In this document: positions 60,600 to 64,000 of the stretch, piece after piece
Layout of the letters: each line of letters opens with the position of its first letter
How positions within the stretch are numbered: position 1 is the stretch's first letter
NCBI RefSeq assembly: GCF_901482445.1
Contig: NZ_LR590477.1
Coordinates: forward strand, 248,001 to 312,000
Origin: Neisseria lactamica
GTDB lineage: Bacteria > Pseudomonadota > Gammaproteobacteria > Burkholderiales > Neisseriaceae
Direction of reading: 5' to 3'
DNA: 64,000 nt
Notes under the pieces: generated by a model
What the model saw: the letters and a program-made list of their open reading frames with translations, nothing else
What the model was told of the DNA's origin: nothing
Database searches by the model: none
Made by a program: the position numbers and the translations under genes

Positions 60600-61456
60600 G
60601 CTGCGTTCCTTTCGGCGGCGGCGAGTTTTTTATCTTGTAATTTGGTGATGATGTTTTGCACCGCCAGCGTCGCCAGTGCCAAAAGTGCCAATACGCCGGA
60701 GAGGGCGAATGCGCCGGTGAAATTGTATTCGTTGTAGAAGATTTCGACCAAAAGCGGAATGGTGTTGGTTTCGCCGCGTATATGTCCCGATACCACGCTG
60801 ACCGCGCCGAATTCGCCCATCGCGCGGGCGTTGGTAAGGATGATGCCGTAGAGTAACGCCCATTTGATGTTGGGCAGGGTAACGCGCCAAAACATCTGCC
60901 AGCCGCTTGCGCCGAGTATCATGGCGGCCTGTTCTTCGCTGTCGCCCTGCGCCTGCATCAGCGGGATGATTTCGCGCGCGACAAAGGGGAAGGTAACGAA
61001 CAGCGTCGCCAAAACAATGCCGGGGATGGCGAAAATAATCTGTATGCCTTGCGCTTCGAGCCGGCCGCCCAATGCCGTGTGCGCGCCGAACAATAAGACG
61101 AACATCAAACCGGCAACCACGGGCGATACGGAAAACGGCAAATCGAGCAGGGTGGTCAGCAACTGCTTGCCGCGAAAATCAAAACGGGTCAGCAGCCACG
61201 CCATCGCCACGCCCAAGACGGCATTGACGGGGACGACAATCAGCGCGGTAATCAGCGTCAATTTGATGGCAGACCATGCTTCGGAATCGCTTAAGGATTT
61301 CAGGTACAAATCCCAACCGCCTTTTAAGGCTTCGTAAAACACGGCGACGAGCGGCACGACCAGCATCAGCAGCAGAAAGCCCAAGGCGGCGGTAATCAGC
61401 AACACGCGCAGCCAACGCGGTTCGGTCAGGTTGGGATTGGCGGAATAGGGTTTCAT
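60596..61456 (-). CDS. cysW: Sulfate ABC transporter permease CysW
   Basis: The 286-residue inner-membrane permease has six predicted helices. The cytoplasmic EAA-type loop is EEQAAMILGASGWQMFWRVT near residue 190. A typical CysW end segment follows, VVSGHIRGETNTIPLLVEIF. It pairs with CysT and overlaps cysA. Confidence 0.93.
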   Translation of the reverse strand: MKPYSANPNLTEPRWLRVLLITAALGFLLLMLVVPLVAVFYEALKGGWDLYLKSLSDSEAWSAIKLTLITALIVVPVNAVLGVAMAWLLTRFDFRGKQLLTTLLDLPFSVSPVVAGLMFVLLFGAHTALGGRLEAQGIQIIFAIPGIVLATLFVTFPFVAREIIPLMQAQGDSEEQAAMILGASGWQMFWRVTLPNIKWALLYGIILTNARAMGEFGAVSVVSGHIRGETNTIPLLVEIFYNEYNFTGAFALSGVLALLALATLAVQNIITKLQDKKLAAAERNAA

Positions 61457-61842
61457 AGCGGTGGTGTTCCCCGGTTGGTTTGAAAATGTTTGGAGGTCGT
61501 CTGAAAAACTGTGTTTTGGGGAGCGGATTCGTTTTCAGACGACCTTTTATCTTTTATGTTAAAAGAGAAATAAAAAAGTCTAGCTGCCGTCATTCCCGCG
61601 CAGGCGGGAATCCATTAGTGAATTTCGGCTGCCTTATTGATTTTCTGTTTTCCTGTTGCCTTGTGGCGGATTCCCGCCTGCGCGGGAATGACGGCAACAG
61701 CGTAGTTCAGGTTTTCAGACGACCTTTTTAGAAGGCAGGTCGGATTCTTGAATCCGACAAAATATCCGGTGTTCCGGTGTTTCAGTTCCAGGTGTCAAAA
61801 CATCAGATTTAAGAATCCGACCTACGTTTTTCAGACGGTCTA
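61457..61842. other. 386-bp gap between cysT and cysW filled with repeats
   Basis: There is no gene. It holds AG-mucDUS-type sequences (AGGTCGTCTGAA at 61494-61505; TTCAGACGACCT at 61534-61545 and 61714-61725), a NIME with two dRS3 units, and a further inverted repeat near the cysT end (GTCGGATTCTTGAATCCGAC, about 61738-61757, and AAGAATCCGACCT, about 61811-61823). The first AG-mucDUS pair can form a hairpin followed by TTTTAT. Confidence 0.75.
61592..61689. repeat. NIME with two dRS3 units
   Basis: dRS3 units ATTCCCGCGCAGGCGGGAAT (61592-61611) and ATTCCCGCCTGCGCGGGAAT (61670-61689) flank a 58-bp RS-type segment. Confidence 0.88.
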
Positions 61843-62679
61843 TCAACCCTTCGCGCCCGAACGCCTGCCCAACGCCCACTGCATCACGTTCAGCGCAAAC
61901 AGGATGACAAACGAAATCATCAGCATAAACAACGCTACTGCCGACGCGCCCTGTACGTCGAACTGTTCCAACTTGCCCGTAATAATCAGCGGCAAGATTT
62001 CGGAAACCATCGGAATATTGCCCGCGATAAAAATCACCGAGCCGTATTCCCCCGTTGCCCGCGCGAACATCATTCCCGCGCCGGTCAAGAGTGCCGGCGT
62101 GATTTCCGGCAGCAGCACGCGGCGGAACGTCGTAAAGCGGTTTGCACCCAAAGTCGCCGCCGCTTCCTCATATTCGCCCGATAATTCTTCCAATACCGGC
62201 TGCACGGCGCGGATGATAAAGGGCAGGCTGACGACGACCAGCGAAATCCAAATGCCGACGGGCGTAAATGCGATTTTGATGCCCAAAGGCTCGAAAAAAC
62301 GGCCTATCCAACCGTTTGGCGCATACAGGGTTGCCAACGCGATACCGGTAACCGCCGTCGGCAGCGCAAACGGCAAATCGACCAGCGCGTTCACCAGACC
62401 CTTGCCCGGGAATTCATAGCGCACCAACACCCACGCCACCAGCGTGCCGAACACGATATTGGTCAGCATCGCATAAAACGACATCCGCAAACTCAGCCAC
62501 ACCGCTGCCAACACGTTCGGCTCGGTAATTGTGTTCCAAAAGCCGCCCCAGCCGATTTCCGCCGCCTTCGCCGTCATCATCGCAAACGGCAAAACCACCA
62601 GAAGCGACAGGCACAATACGGTCAGACCGAGGCTGATTTTGAAGCCGGGCAGTACGCCGGGCGTTTTGAGCAGTAACAT
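61843..62679 (-). CDS. cysT: Sulfate ABC transporter permease CysT (CysU)
   Basis: The 278-residue inner-membrane permease has six predicted helices and the EAA loop EYEEAAATLGANRFTTFRRV near residue 185. The family segment ATGEYGSVIFIAGNIPM follows. The ATG at 62679 (MLLLKTPGVLPGF) is the family start; the open frame to 62763 is not supported. It is the first gene of the cysTWA set but is separated from cysW by 386 bp of repeats. Confidence 0.93.
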   Translation of the reverse strand: MLLLKTPGVLPGFKISLGLTVLCLSLLVVLPFAMMTAKAAEIGWGGFWNTITEPNVLAAVWLSLRMSFYAMLTNIVFGTLVAWVLVRYEFPGKGLVNALVDLPFALPTAVTGIALATLYAPNGWIGRFFEPLGIKIAFTPVGIWISLVVVSLPFIIRAVQPVLEELSGEYEEAAATLGANRFTTFRRVLLPEITPALLTGAGMMFARATGEYGSVIFIAGNIPMVSEILPLIITGKLEQFDVQGASAVALFMLMISFVILFALNVMQWALGRRSGAKG

Positions 62680-62864
62680 AAAACAATGCTGAAAATAAGG
62701 AAAAGGAAGGGCTACTTTAACGATGCCGTCCGAAAAACGGAAAGAATGGAAAGTTTGGTGCAAAGACGAATTTGTTATAAAGCGGTTGGCAGTTTCTCAA
62801 GCGGGCTCGATGTTTTAAAATAACGCCTTGTTTTGACGGAAAACCATCATATAAAGGAACACTT

Positions 62865-63197
62865 ATGCAGATTTTATCTTTTCAGGAAAGTATTGCGGAG
62901 CGTATGCTCGTCGGCACGGAAGGAGAATCGGTGCATCGGGACGCGCAGTTCGTCCAAACGGCAAACGGTTATTGGATTGCGTGGCATCAAGGTTTGGCGG
63001 CATTGCTTGCGCCGGATACGCCTCCCGATATTCCGTGTTTTTGGGTAGAGGGGGCGGAAAGCCTTGAAGAATTGTGCGCCATGGTCGAGCGCGGCGAGTT
63101 TGACGAAGTGGAAGAGTTTGACGGCGATGACGACGCGTGGCTCGAAGCGGCTAAAGGTTGCGGGTACCACGGCGACGCTTGCGCTTGCGGACATTGA
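62865..63197 (+). CDS. Small acidic protein with a Cys/His-rich tail
   Basis: The 110-residue protein is cytosolic, with no signal peptide. A central region (ANGYWIAWHQGLAALLAP) is followed by a strongly acidic stretch (RGEFDEVEEFDGDDDAWLE) and the tail GCGYHGDACACGH. Three Cys and two His in 12 residues suggest a metal-binding site. I do not recognise a named family. AAAGGAACACTT precedes the ATG. An uptake-sequence terminator follows, shared with sodB. Confidence 0.7.
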   Translation: MQILSFQESIAERMLVGTEGESVHRDAQFVQTANGYWIAWHQGLAALLAPDTPPDIPCFWVEGAESLEELCAMVERGEFDEVEEFDGDDDAWLEAAKGCGYHGDACACGH

Positions 63198-63216
63198 TTC
63201 GGATTTCCCGTAAAAA

Positions 63217-63250
63217 ATGCCGTCTGAAATGTGTTCAGACGGCATTTTGC
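63217..63250. terminator. Uptake-sequence inverted-pair terminator
   Basis: ATGCCGTCTGAA / TTCAGACGGCAT with a 5-base loop lies between the convergent small-protein gene and sodB, followed by TTTTG. Confidence 0.8.
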
Positions 63251-63261
63251 CGGTTTGCGGC

Positions 63262-63843
63262 TTATGCGGCGAAGCGTTTGGCGACTTCGTCCCAGTTGAC
63301 GATTTCCCAAAAACCTTTCAGGTAGTTGGGACGGCTGTTGCGGTAGTCGATGTAATAGGCGTGTTCCCACACGTCGCAGGTCAGCAGCGGAGTGTTTTCA
63401 GTGGTCAGCGGAGTTACCGCGTTGGAAGTGGAAACCAAATCCAATCCGCCGGCAGGGGTTTTTACCAGCCACGCCCAACCGGAGCCGAAAGTACCGGCCG
63501 CGCAGGCATTGAACGCTTCTTGGAATTTCTCGAAGCTGCCCCATTTCGCGTCGATGGCGGCGGCCAGTTCGCCGGAAGGTTTGCCTTGACCTTTGGGCGT
63601 GAAACCCAGCCAGTAGAAGGTGTGATTCCAAGTTTGCGCAGCGTTGTTGAACACGCCGCCCGAAGATTTTTTCACAATCTCTTCCAGAGGCAGGTTTTCA
63701 AATTTCGTACCTTTGATTTGATTGTTCAGATTGGTGATGTAGGTTTGATGGTGTTTGCCGTAGTGGAATTCCAAAGTCTCTTTGCTCAGATGCGGGGACA
63801 ATGCGTCCGGCTCATAAGGCAGTTGCGGCAGCTTATGTTCCAT
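63262..63843 (-). CDS. sodB: Iron superoxide dismutase
   Basis: The 193-residue cytosolic enzyme dismutates superoxide. Metal ligands can be placed: His in LEFHYGKHHQTYI, His in NAAQTWNHTFYW, and Asp/His in DVWEHAYYIDYRNSRP. The iron-type GGVFNNAAQTWNHTFYW signature, rather than the Mn-type, indicates FeSOD. TAGGAGC precedes the ATG. A promoter lies upstream. Confidence 0.95.
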   Translation of the reverse strand: MEHKLPQLPYEPDALSPHLSKETLEFHYGKHHQTYITNLNNQIKGTKFENLPLEEIVKKSSGGVFNNAAQTWNHTFYWLGFTPKGQGKPSGELAAAIDAKWGSFEKFQEAFNACAAGTFGSGWAWLVKTPAGGLDLVSTSNAVTPLTTENTPLLTCDVWEHAYYIDYRNSRPNYLKGFWEIVNWDEVAKRFAA

Positions 63844-63914
63844 TTTGTGCTCCTAATATTGTTTTAAATGTTGTATTTTGGCAGTGTTGCTGCAAATAAC
63901 CCTGCAGCTTGCGT

Positions 63915-63944
63915 ATTCTACCTGTTTTGCGGTGCGGAAACCAA
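63915..63944 (-). promoter_or_regulatory. Sigma-70 promoter of sodB
   Basis: On the minus strand, TTGGTT (63944-63939) and TAGAAT (63920-63915) are 18 bp apart, about 70 bp before sodB. A plus-strand TATAAT at 63962-63967 probably serves the next gene beyond the window. Confidence 0.5.
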
Positions 63945-64000
63945 TTGAACCTGCTTTACGCTATAATAGAAGATTGCAATTTCGGCACAATAGATAGGAT

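Noticed and set aside
62720..62735. GCCGTCCGAA near the cysT start as an uptake sequence
   Set aside because: One base differs from the core (T to C) and it has no inverted partner, so it is not counted as functional.

Overview
The window is chromosomal DNA from a pathogenic-type Neisseria, most likely Neisseria meningitidis. The evidence is the dense scatter of the 10-12 bp DNA uptake sequence (ATGCCGTCTGAA / AGGCCGTCTGAA, often as inverted pairs acting as terminators), two short Correia elements, dRS3/NIME intergenic repeats, and a type III methyltransferase gene with an ACCGA pentanucleotide tract, which matches the meningococcal modD family. The species call is an inference; a close commensal cannot be excluded.

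Layout. 1-20 kb is core metabolism: rlmE, yhbY, hemB, a trans-sulfuration PLP enzyme, folE2, a nitroreductase, an RsuA-type pseudouridine synthase, nadK, a UbiJ-like gene, an epimerase, murB with a TetR regulator, norM, hisZ-purA, htpX, adk, pyrF, an orphan DUF2185 gene, and the LPS heptose genes hldA and hldD. 20-38 kb holds clpS-clpA, cspA, pmbA, darP, a lipoprotein, recJ, pcnB, a small secreted protein, a PhoH-type ATPase, a SIMPL protein, dcd, a MORN protein, rdgC, der and hisS-yfgM (bamB is absent from its usual place). 38.0-40.9 kb is the most unusual part: a Sec-exported C39 peptidase, an outer-membrane beta-barrel, a glycine-rich peptide with a Sec signal followed by a double-glycine-type leader, small membrane proteins that could be immunity proteins, and the remains of a second peptide/immunity unit. 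It carries uptake sequences of another Neisseriaceae dialect.

41-51 kb returns to core genes: an RluA-type synthase, a hydrolase, a spermidine-synthase-like protein, tRNA-Thr, panB, panC, a TPR protein, lolB, ispE, three tandem tRNA-Gln genes, prs and rplY. 51.5-56.5 kb is a phase-variable type III restriction-modification system (mod with 16 ACCGA repeats, in frame, then res). 56.6-64 kb holds a DacA/DacC-like protein lacking the catalytic Ser and Lys, ilvA, the sulfate permease genes cysT, cysW and cysA (cysT separated from cysW by repeats), a small Cys/His-tailed protein and sodB.

All coordinates and start choices come from reading the sequence. Functions come from family motifs; no database search was run.
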